Assembly: GCA_033557465.1 (NCBI GenBank)
Contig: CM066044.1
Span: forward strand, 193,494,184-193,558,183
Direction of reading: 5' to 3'
Origin: Ichthyophis bannanicus
Lineage: Eukaryota > Chordata > Amphibia > Gymnophiona > Ichthyophiidae
Length of the DNA: 64,000 nucleotides
Part shown: positions 33,483 through 44,529 of the stretch, piece by piece
Numbering within the stretch: position 1 is the stretch's first letter
Layout of the letters: each line of letters begins with the position of its first letter
Program-made: the position numbers and the translations under genes
The notes under the pieces: generated by a model
What the model was told of the DNA's origin: nothing
The model's input: only the letters and a program-made list of their open reading frames with translations
Databases searched by the model: none

Positions 33483-33564
33483 TTAGGTGGGTGCCGTGCA
33501 CTGCAACAGACAGGGTCTGTCTGATGAACAGTCATGGTATCCCCAGGGAATGATTTGTCCCTGT

Positions 33565-33640
33565 GGCAACAGTGTGGTGCAGTACACACAGCCAGTGTGC
33601 TCAGGAGCAGAAGGTCACAAGTTCAAGTCCCAGCTGTGGC
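33565..33640 (+). repeat. tRNA-like module 1
   Basis: TGTGGTGCAGTACACAC..CAGGAGCAGAAGGTCACAAGTTCAAGTCCC has a B-box-like GTTCAAGTCCC and the GCAGxxGGTCA motif shared with the modules at 35671 and 36636. It does not fold into a complete tRNA. Confidence 0.45.
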
Positions 33641-33786
33641 TCCTGCCAACCCCATCCCCATATTTTACTCAGTCATAAACTGTGGTAATAAAGATAGAAC
33701 CTTTATTGCAGATAAAATAAACATGCCTGAAACGCCTATATTTTACCCTACAGAGCACAGACACCATAAATATGTGCAATCCCTAG

Positions 33787-33991
33787 AGCAGAGTTTCCCA
33801 ACTGCAGTCCTGGAGGGCCAAACACCATTCAGGTTTCATGCTGTCCCTAATAAATATGCCTGTGCTGCATTTGTATGCACCGCCCCCATTGTATGCAAAT
33901 GTATCTCATGCATATTCATTAGGGACAGCATGAAAACCTGAACAGTGTTTGGCCCACCAGGACCAGAGTTGGGAACCTCTGCCCTAGAGCA
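33787..33991. repeat. Foldback element, about 205 bp
   Basis: Arms: AGAGCAGAGTTTCCCAAC..GGGCCAAACA..TTCAGGTTTCATGCTGTCCCTAAT and inverse ATTAGGGACAGCATGAAAACCTGAA..TTTGGCCC..GTTGGGAACCTCTGCCCTAGAGC. The central part has TGCAAATGTATCTCATGCATATTC like the element at 1-129. It is inserted within the Harbinger-type element, so it is younger than it. Confidence 0.75.
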
Positions 33992-35670
33992 GCAGCCAAC
34001 AGGGGCATAAACACCCACACCCACAGGCTCCACTATCCAAAGCCTCATGGAGAGTCAGGCTGTTGGGCCCTGCGCGGAGCAGCATCTCCCAATACTGGCA
34101 CCTGCATACCTTAGCAATGCCGTCCTAAACTTGGGAACACATTCCACATATATCAAAAGATTGCTATAATTAATGTCAGCTAACAAATCCTAAGTTAAAC
34201 ACAATTTGTTGATAGAGATCCATCATAGCAACCTTTCTGATATCTGTGGAGTGTGTTTCAGTTATTGATTCTGACAGTGTTTACCACCCCAGGGAGTGAC
34301 CCTAACAGTATTGAGTACCATAGCAATGCCCGCACTGTGCCCAGGACTGGTGTGGCAGCCAGGGCTGCCACAAACCTCTATATTTGCACAATGCTGGCAT
34401 AGGTGTGGGAGTGTGTGTCTGTCTATCCAGTGTGTTGTGGCTGCCTACACCTTACTGAGCCCACATTGCTTGCACTGTTTCCAGTGTTAGCCTGCCAATG
34501 TGCATAACGAGGAGCAAGGTACTGTGGGTATGAGCAGGATGCATTTGCATAGGGTATAGGGCAATGGCTGGGACATTGTAGTGCCCAACCACCACCTGCA
34601 CGGACAGTGTGGCCACAGCATGTCATGCTGGGAGGTCACTCTCACCCTGACTGAGCAGTGACCACGGCATGGCTAGGTTCCCCCATAGTGCTATACAGTA
34701 TTTCTCTCAAGTGATATTTATGGGTTCTCTTATCTGGGGCCCAATCACCTGCGTGGTGTGTGGGCTGACATCCCAGTTTTGGGTGCACACAGTTCCTCCA
34801 GAAACATGCACTATATACTAGCTAGCAGACTGTCTGCAGTTAGCATCTGTATGGCTGCACCACCTTGCAGGGTGCAGCAGGTGCACACTGACTGCCCTCT
34901 GCTGGTGAATGTCAGATCGTAGTGGGGGGCAGCTGAGCTGACTGGGCCCACTACCTATCTGCCAGTGGCCCTGTCCCAAGTGCAGATCTTCAGCAGCTGT
35001 CCATTCGCCACCAGGACTGGGGTTGCTGGTCCCACAGCCTGTCCTCATGTACCTCCACTGCCCCCCTTGCAAAGAGTGAGAGTGCAGGTCTGTTGGGGAC
35101 AGATCATGTCCCCCACCCTGACCCAGAGAGGGCGATTTGCTAAGTACATTGTCGCCATGTGAGCCCTGACACACCCCTGCTCCCTAAACAGGTGACCATA
35201 GCAAGCACAGTGGATATGCACTGTGTTGTGTGCATCATGGTCCACAAGGGCCAGACATGACTGGCAATTACAAATGGACACAGAGACCTCCTAAAGGTGT
35301 CTGCAACAAATACCTGCCACACACTGGCACTGATGGAGACCTGCAGCACAGCCCACCTCAACCAACCCGGGTACTGCGGACCTGGTGCTGGCCACTCCAC
35401 CTCACCCTACCCTCAGGGTGAGCACAGAACACGCACATTGGCATGGCCTGTGGGTACTCTGTGCCAGTAACACGCACGGTCATTCCCCCCTACCAAGCTG
35501 ATGTGCTGTAGAGGTGCATACCCCATCTGGTGAGCAGATGTAGACTGCTGTTCTGCATGTGAATTGCATTATGGGTACTGTTGGTTCTATCCTATCCTGG
35601 TAGCCACAGCAGACAGTTTTATGGTGACGTGCACTCTTTCTGTAGCCAGCCATTGGTATGATAACTCCGA

Positions 35671-35745
35671 TAGTGATGTAGCACAATGGTTAATACAATG
35701 ACTTCAGTAGCAGAGGTCATGGGTTCAATTCCTCTCTGTTCCCCT
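35671..35745 (+). repeat. tRNA-like module 2
   Basis: TAGTGATGTAGCACAATGG followed by TTAATACAATGACTTCAG..AGAGGTCATGGGTTCAATTCC, then a T run that could terminate pol III. A-box-like and B-box-like motifs (GGTTCAATTCC) are at tRNA spacing, but the T-stem does not pair well. It is not a tRNA gene. About 60 positions align with the module at 36636-36710. Confidence 0.55.
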
Positions 35746-36635
35746 TTTTTTATGGCTGTCCTACACAACTACGTTTCATTCGTGTAACAGTCATATCTGT
35801 GCAGATCTGTGCTGCCGCCACATTATACCCTCATCACTGTTGCCATCCATCCTTCTGTCCGTCTATGTGTGTGTGCCAGCTGTGTGGCGTCCTGCCCTAA
35901 TGTGCAGGCTGCTACCCCATGTCCTGCACTGGCACACTTATCTGCATTGCGGCTCTTCATGCTTGCCTCTCCTGTGTCTGCTCTGCATGGCACTGCTCTC
36001 CTCTGTCCTCCTGTCATTGCACTTATCCTGCCACATCTACCTCCTCTGGTGGACACGTATCCCCATCCTCTGCCACACACTGTCATTGTTGCACTGTACA
36101 TTACCATCACCCTGTACATCGGTACAGCTGCCCCCGATATGTTTGTCCACTTTACCTGCTGCCACATGGGCTGCACGCAGATTTGGCTGGTCCATGAGCT
36201 ACGTCATCTACTTCCTTCCATCACTTGTTCATTGCCTTTCCTTGGTGCTCTGTGCAGTGTTATAGTTACATCTGTGTTTGAGCCATACATTTCATGCTTG
36301 TGACTTTGGGGCACCTTTGTGCCCCTGGGCACCATCTCCTGTGTCACCTTGGCATCCCTGGGGCATCTTTCATGGCACCTTAGGTTTGGCCAGCTTATGG
36401 AGCACCTTATATGCTGCCTTGGAGGGTGCCAACCTTTCCTGCCACCTTCTGGGGCACATTATGACCTGCCTTGGATGACGTGGTGCTTTATGATGTGCCT
36501 TATGGTGCACCCTAAAAGGTGCATTAGGTTGCGGCACTGGGGTGAGGCTTTTTTGGCTGGCAGTGCAAATTGTTGGGATGTGTCTGACTGTTACAAGCAG
36601 GAAAAGGGACTGCCTCAGACAGTCTTTTAACCGAG

Positions 36636-36710
36636 CCCACTGGGGGATCAAACTCATGACCACTGTATCAGCAGTCAATGTATTAGCCAGTGTGCTACAC
36701 CTCTGTTGCT
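36636..36710 (-). repeat. tRNA-like module 3
   Basis: Minus-strand reading GGTGTAGCACACTGGCTAAT ACATTGACTGC..AGTGGTCATGAGTTTGATCCCC aligns with module 2 over its length (shared TGTAGCACA-TGG, TAATACA-TGACT, GGTCATG-GTT). It is inverted relative to modules 1 and 2 and near the right end of the Harbinger-type element. Confidence 0.55.
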
Positions 36711-36916
36711 GTGATTGCAGGTCAGCGCGCCTAATTAAGGCTAACACGTGTTAACATGCTACGGCTCCCTCTATCGCGTGATAGCAGATTTTATCGCGCA
36801 ATAACCCGAAATGCTACCTTAAGACCGGAACGCCCACTACCTTATATGGCATTCGTCACAGTAAGACTGCAACTAACGCCGGTAACATTAAGACGGTTTA
36901 GTAAACATACCCCTAA

Positions 36917-37307
36917 GAGACTCAAAAAGTGCTAACATACAAAAATCAGTTTCTAAAGTTTGGACAAATTTTCCAACATAGCAGAAGAAATGAGTGAGAA
37001 TCCACCAGCACATGGGGAAAAAAACCCAACAGAATTGGCACAAGAGAAAAGATTTGGTAAAGAATCAAGATAAACAACTAACTAATGCACAGATACAGTG
37101 GAAACTTCAGAAACCACAAGTAGATTTATTTATTTAACATTTCTTATATACCACCTTTCATGATCAGATCAGAAAGAAAAGATCAGAAAGGAAAAGGTTA
37201 AGGAGAAGTGAACTTAAACCTAAAGTGGACAAATAGTAAACTATAGATAGGATGATTCACAGCTAGCAGAGAAAAATCTGGCAAAATTGGCAGTAAGTTA
37301 AATGTAA
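36917..37307. other. No gene; LINE-tail-like piece
   Basis: A-rich. TTTATTTATTTAACATTTCTTATATACC at about 37125-37155 looks like an inverted L2/SINE tail. Nothing else recognised. Confidence 0.45.
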
Positions 37308-37394
37308 CCCAGATTCAAGGTCGGATTTACCTATACGCCATGTACGCCATGGCGTAGGGCCCACAGCTGGCAAGGGCCCACCCGAGGCCGGCCC

Positions 37395-37675
37395 ACACAC
37401 CACAGGGCTTCAGAGGGAGCAGGGTAAGCTCGCGCGAGGCCCCGGCTCCCTCTGTACAGCCGCCAGCGTGAAGAGCCTTTTCCTTCACGCTGGCGGCTGT
37501 ATCTGTAAAGCCGCGATTGCTGGGAAAGGTTAAAGGCAATGCCCTTTAACTTTTCCCAGCATTCGCGGCTTCACAGATACAGCCGCCAGCGTGAAGGAAA
37601 AGGCTCTTCACGCTGGCGGCTGTACAGAGGGAGCCGGGGTCTCGCGCGAGCTTACCCAGCTCCCTCTGAAGCCTC
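37395..37675. repeat. CpG-rich hairpin inside hAT element
   Basis: Arms of about 130 bp: CAGAGGGAGC..GCTCGCGCGAG..CAGCCGCCAGCGTGAAG and the inverse CTTCACGCTGGCGGCTG..CTCGCGCGAGC..GCTCCCTCTG. Within each arm GAGCCTTTTCC-TTCACGCTGG is itself partly palindromic, so the structure can branch. The sequence differs from the hairpin at 16269-16474, although the position in the element is equivalent. Confidence 0.85.
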
Positions 37676-37714
37676 TCAGACAGCCGCGGTGCTGGTCGGG
37701 GGGGCCAAGGACTG

Positions 37715-38130
37715 CATGGGCTGTGATTGGGGGGGGGGGGGAACCTGGACCGGAAAAGGGCTAGGGGGGGGGGATTTGGACTGGAAAGAAATGGGCTGTG
37801 ATGGGGGGGGGGAAACCTGAACTGTAAAAGGGCTATGGGGGGGGGGACTTGGACTGGAAATGGGTTGTGATGGGGGGGGACCTGGACCGGAAAAGGGCTA
37901 TGGGGGGGGGGGGGTAACTTGGACTGCAAATGGGCTATGATGGGGGGGGGAACTAGGACTGCAAATGGGCTGTGATGGTGCAGGGGGACTCGAACTGAAA
38001 ATGGGATGTGATGGTGGGGCTAGGACTGGAAATAGGCTGTGATGGGGGGGCTAGGACTGGAAATGGCCTGTGATGTGAAGGCTAGCACTGGAAATGGGCT
38101 GATGAAGAGCTAGAATAGGACTGGAAATGG
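37715..38130 (+). repeat. G-rich minisatellite, about 30-bp units
   Basis: Repeats of GG(A/C)CTGGAAA(T/G)GGGCT(A/G)TGATGG followed by a run of G. This is the reverse complement of the array at 15650-16210. G-run length varies from 4 to 12. Confidence 0.85.
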
Positions 38131-38766
38131 GCTGATGTGGGGCATGGGAGAATGGGACTAGAAGGGAGTGGATGCTGGGTGGGTCTAGAACTATAAGGGA
38201 ACTGATTTTGGGGGAGGACTAGAATGGATGGGGAATGAGAATGGAGAGGGGAAAAATATTTTGTGTGGAAGAAAAGTCTATGATGGGCTGGGTATTGGGA
38301 GCGTAAGAGGGGCTTGAAAATGGAAGGGTGAAATTTAAATGGATGATAAAGGAATAAGAAAAGAATTGGGGGAAAGAGCAAAAGGGAAACAATCAGTATG
38401 TTAAAGCAGAAATAGAGAGAGAATGGAAAACATCTAAAAGAGAAGAAAGGACAAATGGATAGCTAGCAGAAGACACGAAGAAACCAGAAGAAAGTGACTG
38501 GAGCAATTGCAACTGAAAAAATGCCCAAACAGAAGGTAGAAAAATACTTTTTATTTTGAATTTATTAACTGGAATATGTCTTTTTTAATGTATTTCTTGA
38601 ATTCCGATGCTGATTTTGTCCCTATTGCCTCTTTATGTCAGGCAATTCTATACATCTATTGCCATTTCTGTTTTGGTAAGTTGATCTCGTTTTTATTTTT
38701 TCTGGGGGCCCACAATTTTTGTTGGCGTAGGGCCTCACTCAAGGTAAATCCGGCCCTGCCCAGATT

Positions 38767-39285
38767 GCTTGTTTATTGTAAAAATCTCCTTAAGTTAGTT
38801 GTGCACCGCTTTGACTCTAAGATAAAGTGACATAAAAAAAATTGTTAAATAAATGAATAAAATGGAGACATGCAGATTTTGGGGCACTGAATTGGAAATG
38901 GATGAGTATCTTATTGCTGGATGTGAAGCACTGATGTATCCAGAAAGGCACAAGACTGCTCTCCTGAAACTGTATAAACCCTATGTGGCCCTTTTACTAA
39001 GGTGTACTATGGTTTTGCACCTAACACACCAATAGCACGCATTAGCTGTTGGGGGGCTGTACAGCATTTTCCTGGCAGTTAACTGGTGGGAAAATGCTGT
39101 ACCCCCCACCCGAACATGGTATCATACTGTAACATACTGCTGCTGGGGGGGGGGGGGGGGGGTGCGGAAGTGCTGTGATATTGCATTTTCAGTTGCAGAA
39201 TATTGCAGCACATCGCCCCACCAGCAGCAGTGTGAGCAAAGGACTCCTGTGTTGTTTTGCAGTAACACTGCTCCATGGTATAAAT
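38767..39285. other. LINE/SINE tail, foldback pieces and G run
   Basis: 38775-38862 is a plus-strand tail (GTGCACCGCTTTGACTCTAAGATAAAGTGACATAA.., ending AAATGAATAAAAT). 38984 starts GGCCCTTTTACTAAGGTG, a Harbinger-like end. TACAGCATTTTCC..GGAAAATGCTGTA forms a small hairpin at 39059-39103. A long G run lies at 39145-39162. No gene. Confidence 0.5.
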
Positions 39286-39600
39286 CTGACACGAGAAACA
39301 ACATCTTTTTCACTCAATGCGTAATCAAACTTGAATTCATTACCAGAGGATGTAGTAAAAGCTGTTAGTATAGCTGGGTTTAAAAAAGGTTTGGACAAGT
39401 TCCTGGAGGAAAAGTCCATAAACCATTATTAAAGAGGATTAGGGAAATCCACTGCTACCCCGGGATAAGCAGTGTCTCTTTTTGGGAACCTGACAGGTGC
39501 TTGTGACCTGGATTGGCCACTGTTGGAAACAGGATACTGGGCTTGATGGCCCCTTGGTCTGACCCAGTTGGGCATTTCTCATGTTCTTATAGAAAGTACA
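39286..39600 (+). mobile_element. CR1 3' end
   Basis: Plus-strand equivalent of the 3' terminal CR1 sequence: the end of the RT frame (TQ-VIKLEFITRG.., [23 protein letters not shown] with one shift), then the conserved UTR CTGGATTGGCCACTGTTGG, GATACTGGGCTTGATGG, and octamer end TTCTCATGTTCTTATAG. 5' truncated. Confidence 0.85.
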
Positions 39601-39729
39601 GACTAGAACTAGAGATCATAGTATGAGGCTCCCAGATGGCAGACTGAGGAACAGCCTCAGAAACCAGCTTTTCACTGGAACCATTGTGGATGCACACAGT
39701 GTCCTCCCAATGGAAGTGAGGGAGACAAA

Positions 39730-40166
39730 GGGGCATGCTTACTAAACTGCAGGGGTGTACTACACTTTAAGCATCAAACGTTGGCACAGGAGGTGGCATA
39801 GACCTCTGCTAACTGTTGGGTGCATGCCCAATATGTCCCCATCAATTGCCGCAGGGAGATGCACCTCACCATACTAATTGACAAGCACACCTAAGACAGG
39901 TGCACTTACCACCATCCAATGAGGCGGCAATATGTGCACCCAGGCTTTCTGCTGCAATCCCGATTAGTGCATAACAATGACACCAGCGCTAACCGCAATG
40001 TGCCCTCTACACCCAAACTCCACTCCTAACCCACCCAGTCAGTGCCCCAGCCCACACTAAGCTGTCAGCACGGGACTTTCACTGGGCCGCCCCATTCAGC
40101 ACAAGGCTATTTAACGCATAGTAAACCCTGCACTAGTCATATTCGCCAACTTGAGTAAACATGCCC
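39730..40166. mobile_element. Harbinger-like MITE, about 437 bp
   Basis: Left GGGGCATGCTTACTAAACTG and right CAACTTGAGTAAACATGCCC are imperfect inverses. AAA lies at both sides and may be the 3-bp duplication. The interior has GTGCACC..TTAGCG-type motifs. No coding. Confidence 0.6.
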
Positions 40167-41084
40167 AAAATCAGTAATCGACTGCAAGAAACTAGGGGAT
40201 AAGTAGGAAGAAGGGAGGGAAAAATAGGGTCATCTCTGCATGAGTTCACATAAATGTATGGAAGCAAAAGGTTAATTAACGGATAGCTTTTTATAGGACT
40301 AACTATTTAATGCATAGTAAAGACCAGCATTGTCCATCCATCCAGTCTGTCCGTTAAGTTGGTTAGGGTTGCAATTGCTGCTCTGAGCAGGTTGCCATCT
40401 TGATGCCTTTTCATTGAAGTACAAAAGCCATTAATGTTTGCTTCTCATCCTATTGCTACAAAGATCCTCTGTGTCTATCCCATGGCCTTTTGGATTCCCA
40501 TACTTCTTAACACTCTCTGCTTCAGGTCTTCTTCAGTGGTTCCCCTGCCACCCAAGAAATATATTAAGTGTTTAATCCAACAAATGGTATCACCTTAAAT
40601 TAGCATTATTATTTTTGGTTTAACATTTACTTCCATATATTCAAGTGGACTAATATGTCAACCACATATTAGATGAGCCTAATGGTTCTCATTTGCCATC
40701 ATAGTCTCTGTTTCTCTGTTTGCATCCTGAGATCCTCATTTCTGATGCCTCTGCAAGCATTTACATGTACTGTATCTTTATGTCTATGAGTGTAATTGTA
40801 TGTCTTTATGCATGTGTATCTTTGAGGGCATGTGTGTGGGTTTCTCCTCCAGTCATAGCAGACATTTAGTGGTCTGCATACCTTGCAGATACACCGATTG
40901 CTCTAGAGGAGGTGGCTAACAGGTGCCTTCTCTGCAATGGCCAGGGATTCCTCTCAGCTTAATTGAGGAATCCAGCTGCTTATTCAGTTCACATCTGCCC
41001 AAGTGCCATGATGAAGGGGCAGTGGGATGCACTTTTAGAGTCCCTCTCCACCTTAGTGAGGAAAAACAGTTCCTAAGGCATATT
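40167..41084. other. No gene recognised
   Basis: Mixed AT-rich sequence with TGTGTATC/GTATGTC-like simple patches at 40760-40860. No supported feature. Confidence 0.45.
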
Positions 41085-41665
41085 AGAACATAAGAAATGC
41101 CATACTGGGTCAGGCCAAGTTCCATCAGGCCCTGTATCCGGTTTCCAACAGTGGCCAATCCAGGTCATGAGTACCTGTCAGATTCCCAAAAGGTTATACA
41201 GATTTGACAATGCTTTTCCCAGGGTAAGCAGTGGATTTCCCAATTCCTCTTTAATAATGGTTTATGGACTTTGCCTCCGGGAACTTGCCCAAACCTTTTT
41301 TAAACCCAGCTACATTAAGAGCTTTTACTACATCCTCGGGTAACAAATTCCAGGGTTTGATTATATGCATTGAGTGGAAAAATATTTTCTCTTATTAGTC
41401 CTAAATGGGTTACATTGTAGCTTCATTGCATGTCCCCTATTCTTTCTATATTCTGATGATGTAAACAATCAATCTACGTTTACCCATTAATTAATTTATA
41501 GACTTCTATCCTATCTCCCTTCAGCCGTCTCTTTTCCAGGTTGAAGAGCCCTAACCTTTTAAGCCTCTCCTCATAGGGGTATCCTTCCATCCCCTCTACC
41601 ATTTTGGTGGCTCTTCTCTAGATCTTTTCTGATTTTGCTGTATCCTGTATCTGGCATTCCTATGC
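41085..41665 (-). mobile_element. CR1 3' fragment
   Basis: Starts TTAGAACATAAGAAATGCCA, then the inverse of the CR1 3' UTR and the last part of the RT frame (CCGTCTCTTTTCCAGG = LEKRRL-type region, to about 41650). Diverged, with small gaps; no open frame. Confidence 0.85.
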
Positions 41666-43179
41666 TGAGTCTCTGAGATTTTCTCTCCGTTAATCTTCAT
41701 AGTCTGGACCATTCATGGGTCTTCTCCATTTCCTCCTCTCACGTAATCAGACTTTGCCTGCTCATGGTACTGACTCTTCCTGGACTGTACCCAGGTTCTT
41801 TCTCAGTCCCCTGGCTTCTGCAGTTCCTCTTCTCCTCCTGTGGAGGAAGACAAGAAGACCTCCGACCACTCGAGTCAGGGCTTCTTATACATCTTTCAAA
41901 CAAATGAGGAACCCCCCACCCTTTTCCAAATGAAGGACAAGCTGGTGAAACTCCATTACCTCGCTCTGGGGCCAATGGAATAAGCGGCAAAATCCATTAA
42001 TGTGGCAGTTAACGCCCAATTTTAATGCTCTTACCTTCTCCAAATGTAGTAAGATTTTTAAGCATGAAAAACATGACATAAAAGCACTGTGCTAAAGGTG
42101 ACATGGTGGGCATGCAAAAACCGGAGAGCCCGATGTTCAGTCATTAACGCAGTTAGTAAACTGGCCACTGCTGTATTTGCATTGACTGGGATACTCAGCG
42201 GCACTAACATAGTACTGCTGAATATCTGTGGGTGCTGCCACTAGGTACCTCAGTATCGAGACATTCCAGGGGTGCAGCGGGCTTGACACCTGAGGATAAC
42301 CTGGTAGTGATGATATTCAGGTGCAGCACAATACCTAGGATGACACTTTTTGGGGATTTCACTGGTTGACCCAGGTGAGCCCTAGATCTCCAATACTCCA
42401 CATCCTACAAAATCATCTCTGGTGGCCTGGTGGGCACTGGATCCCTGACTGCCTCACTCCATGAAGTTATGCCTTGTGGCACAGTGGGCCCCAAACCCCC
42501 CCATTTATCTTGGATAGCCCATTGGGCTTCCAGATCCCCTCTTGTTCTTCCTTCTAGTGCTGACATCTTCTAAAATGGTGGCTCCTGGCCCTCAGCGGTA
42601 CATCAGGAAGCACTACTAGGGGTCAGTCTGCTAAATAAGGGGGTATTTCCCAGTAAGGGAGGCAATCTGACTCCTAGCAGTTCATTCCAGGGTGCTGCTA
42701 GGGATCAGGCACTGCCATTTTCCAACATAATAGTTGGAAGAGAAAGATTTTGCTAGATGTCTTCCCAGACCAAAAGAGTCTGCTCCATCAGCATGGAGGG
42801 CTTTCTTGTGCTGCGTTCCCTGAACTAGAGGGAGGGGTTGGAGGGGTTTGATCCTCACTGGGCCACCAGGGAATTTTGGTGGGGTGGGGCTGTGGGCAGG
42901 GCTCAGCAAGTCCAGACTTTGTTTTTTAAATTTAATGTCTTCCTCGCTGTCAGTGTGTGAGCAAGTCCCCATTCACACCCCGACAGGAAAGGAGACATTT
43001 ACTACTGATGCTGCCAATCACTGCGGATTACCATGGTGGTGTGTTCTGTTTTTAATGTCAGTGCACATTTTTAAAGCTGCAGTAATTTGCATACCATTAG
43101 TTTACTACTTTGGGAGTAAAAGATTTTTTGCAGTGTTGTGTCAGAACATTGTGTGCTGAAGCTTAGCACCATGTTCTAA
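41666..43179. other. No gene; one MITE fragment
   Basis: 42128-42245 contains GCCCGATGTTCAGTCATTAAC..AGTACTGCTGAATATCTG, related to the GGGCC-ATATTC element family. The remainder is unassigned. Confidence 0.4.
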
Positions 43180-44270
43180 CAAATGACTTATTACATCAAC
43201 CCCTCTGTAGCATGAACTCCAGAATCCTCCTGTTTTTTAGCATACAAGGGAAGTTTTGGGAGGTTTGCTACACTGACAAACAGTAGTTTTGAGAGCAAGA
43301 GTGACCCAAAGTCTAAAGAATAGGGTTTGTCTGGCAGATGTTACAGCAGCTGTTATAAAAACGGATACTAGATGCATTGCAGTGTATCTGACACATTCCA
43401 GGAAACCCTTTCCTAGGTTTCAGGAGAGAGGGTTGATCGAGGGATTCCCTCCTGTGGCCATGGAAGAAAACAAAGTGTAATGCAGCCCCAAGGGAAGCTT
43501 GGGGATATCCTCCATGTGACTCAGAAAGAGAAAGAAAGGATTTGGGGTAGGCATGCAAATCCAATCCCTCAGCACGGGACTGCAAAATCCCCATCTGGAT
43601 CACAGCAGACACTGATTATGGGTTATATTTTACAAAAAAAAAAAAGCTTCTGCAATTTTTTGCAGTTTTCTGGATCATGCTATATCATAATTCATTAGAG
43701 AAGAGGCAGAAAATTTGAGTTTTGGCAGGAAAATTAATTGCAGATGAGACAGAAAAAGTTCCATTTTGAATTTCTGGAAGGTGGGCAATTTTGAATTTTA
43801 GTGTGAAGGAAATTCAAAATTTCCAGTCTTCCAGAATTCATACTTGCATTATTTCCCACCTCATCTCCTACAACATTTCCCTCTGAAATTCAAGTTTCCC
43901 ATCTCAATCCCATCAATCCAGTTTGAGAACCACTATATATAAGAACAGACATCTACTGACAACCACTTCACCCTAAAAAGTCACAGAATGACGTCAGAAA
44001 TGTTAGTCCCACTTACTAAGACATGGCATGACCCGCAAAACTGCAAAAATCATGATTCTAGCCACGGAACTTTTTTTGTAAGTAACATCTGCCAGACAGA
44101 CCCTATTTTTGTTAATATTTAGACTTTGGGCCACTCTTGATCTTAAAACTACTATTCTTTAGTGTAGCAAACCCCCAAATCTTCCCCTATATGCTACAAA
44201 GAGGAAGATTTTGGAGTCCCTGCTCTTAGTCTATCCTTGCCCTGCAGAGTGGCCAATGTAATAAGATATG
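43180..44270. repeat. Long inverted repeat, about 1.1 kb overall
   Basis: Left arm about 43180-43345 (TTATTACAT..CTCCAGAATCCTCC..GGTTTGCTACACT..AGTAGTTTTGAGA..AAGAGTG.CCCAAAGTCTAAA..TCTGGCAGATGTTAC) and right arm about 44085-44270, its inverse (GTAACATCTGCCAGACAGAC..TTTAGACTTTGGGCCACTCTTGAT). Arms are about 165-185 bp with indels. The spacer of about 740 bp includes a T/A-rich tract and no gene. Either a non-autonomous DNA element or two inverted copies of one repeat; terminal duplications were not found. Confidence 0.7.
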
Positions 44271-44274
44271 ATAG

Positions 44275-44529
44275 CGTCTATAAAATGTTGAGTGGAGTGG
44301 AATGGCTAAACATGTTGCATATGGACTGTTTACTCTTTCAAAAGGTAGAAGGACTAGGACACATACCATAAAGTTACAACATTTAATACAAATAGGAGAA
44401 AATATTTTTTACTCAGCGCTGGAGGATGTAGTAAAAGTGATTAGCATAGCTGGGTTTAAACATGATTTGAATAAGTTCCAGGAGACCTGGGGAAAGTCAC
44501 TGCTTATCCCAAGGGTAAACAGCATTGAA
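44275..44529 (+). mobile_element. CR1 3' end, left half of interrupted copy
   Basis: Plus-strand CR1 3' coding end and UTR (ATAGCGTCTATAAAATGTTGAGTGG.., EKIFF..QR-EDVVKVISIAGFK, CTGCTTATCCC) up to AGCATTGAA (44521-44529). It resumes at 46715 with AGCATTGAA, then AGGTACTT..GATCTGGATTGGCC. The copy was broken by the opposite-strand CR1 in between. Confidence 0.8.

Larger units (their letters stand above)
32437..36913. mobile_element. PIF/Harbinger-type element, 4,477 bp
   Basis: Left GGGGTATGTTTACTAAACC and right GGTTTAGTAAACATACCCC are perfect inverses extending into CGTCTTAA / TTAAGACG. TAA flanks both ends (32434-32436 and 36914-36916), the TWA duplication of Harbinger. A decayed probable transposase lies on the minus strand at about 32930-33480. 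A 33-bp direct repeat (32506-32538 and 32610-32642), a later foldback insertion (33787-33991) and three related tRNA-like modules are also inside. No intact frame remains. The rest of the interior (34000-35600) is unassigned. Confidence 0.8.
37316..38758. mobile_element. hAT element, 1,443 bp, non-autonomous
   Basis: Left CAAGGTCGGATTTACCT and right AGGTAAATCCGGCCCTG are near-perfect inverses. CCCAGATT is exactly duplicated at 37308-37315 and 38759-38766, the 8-bp hAT signature. Interior, left to right: a CpG-rich hairpin (about 37395-37675), a G-rich minisatellite (37715-38130) and a purine-rich segment to 38580. Read in reverse this is the same order and largely the same sequence as the body of 14871-16618, but the terminal inverted repeats and subterminal segments are different. 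No transposase frame. Confidence 0.95.

Noticed and set aside
35671..35745. Functional tRNA gene
   Set aside because: A- and B-box-like motifs are present, but the T-stem and acceptor stem do not pair; related copies are SINE-like modules.
35809..36303. 164-codon cysteine-rich frame
   Set aside because: No motif recognised, overlapping frames on both strands are equally long, and it lies in the interior of a decayed Harbinger-type element.
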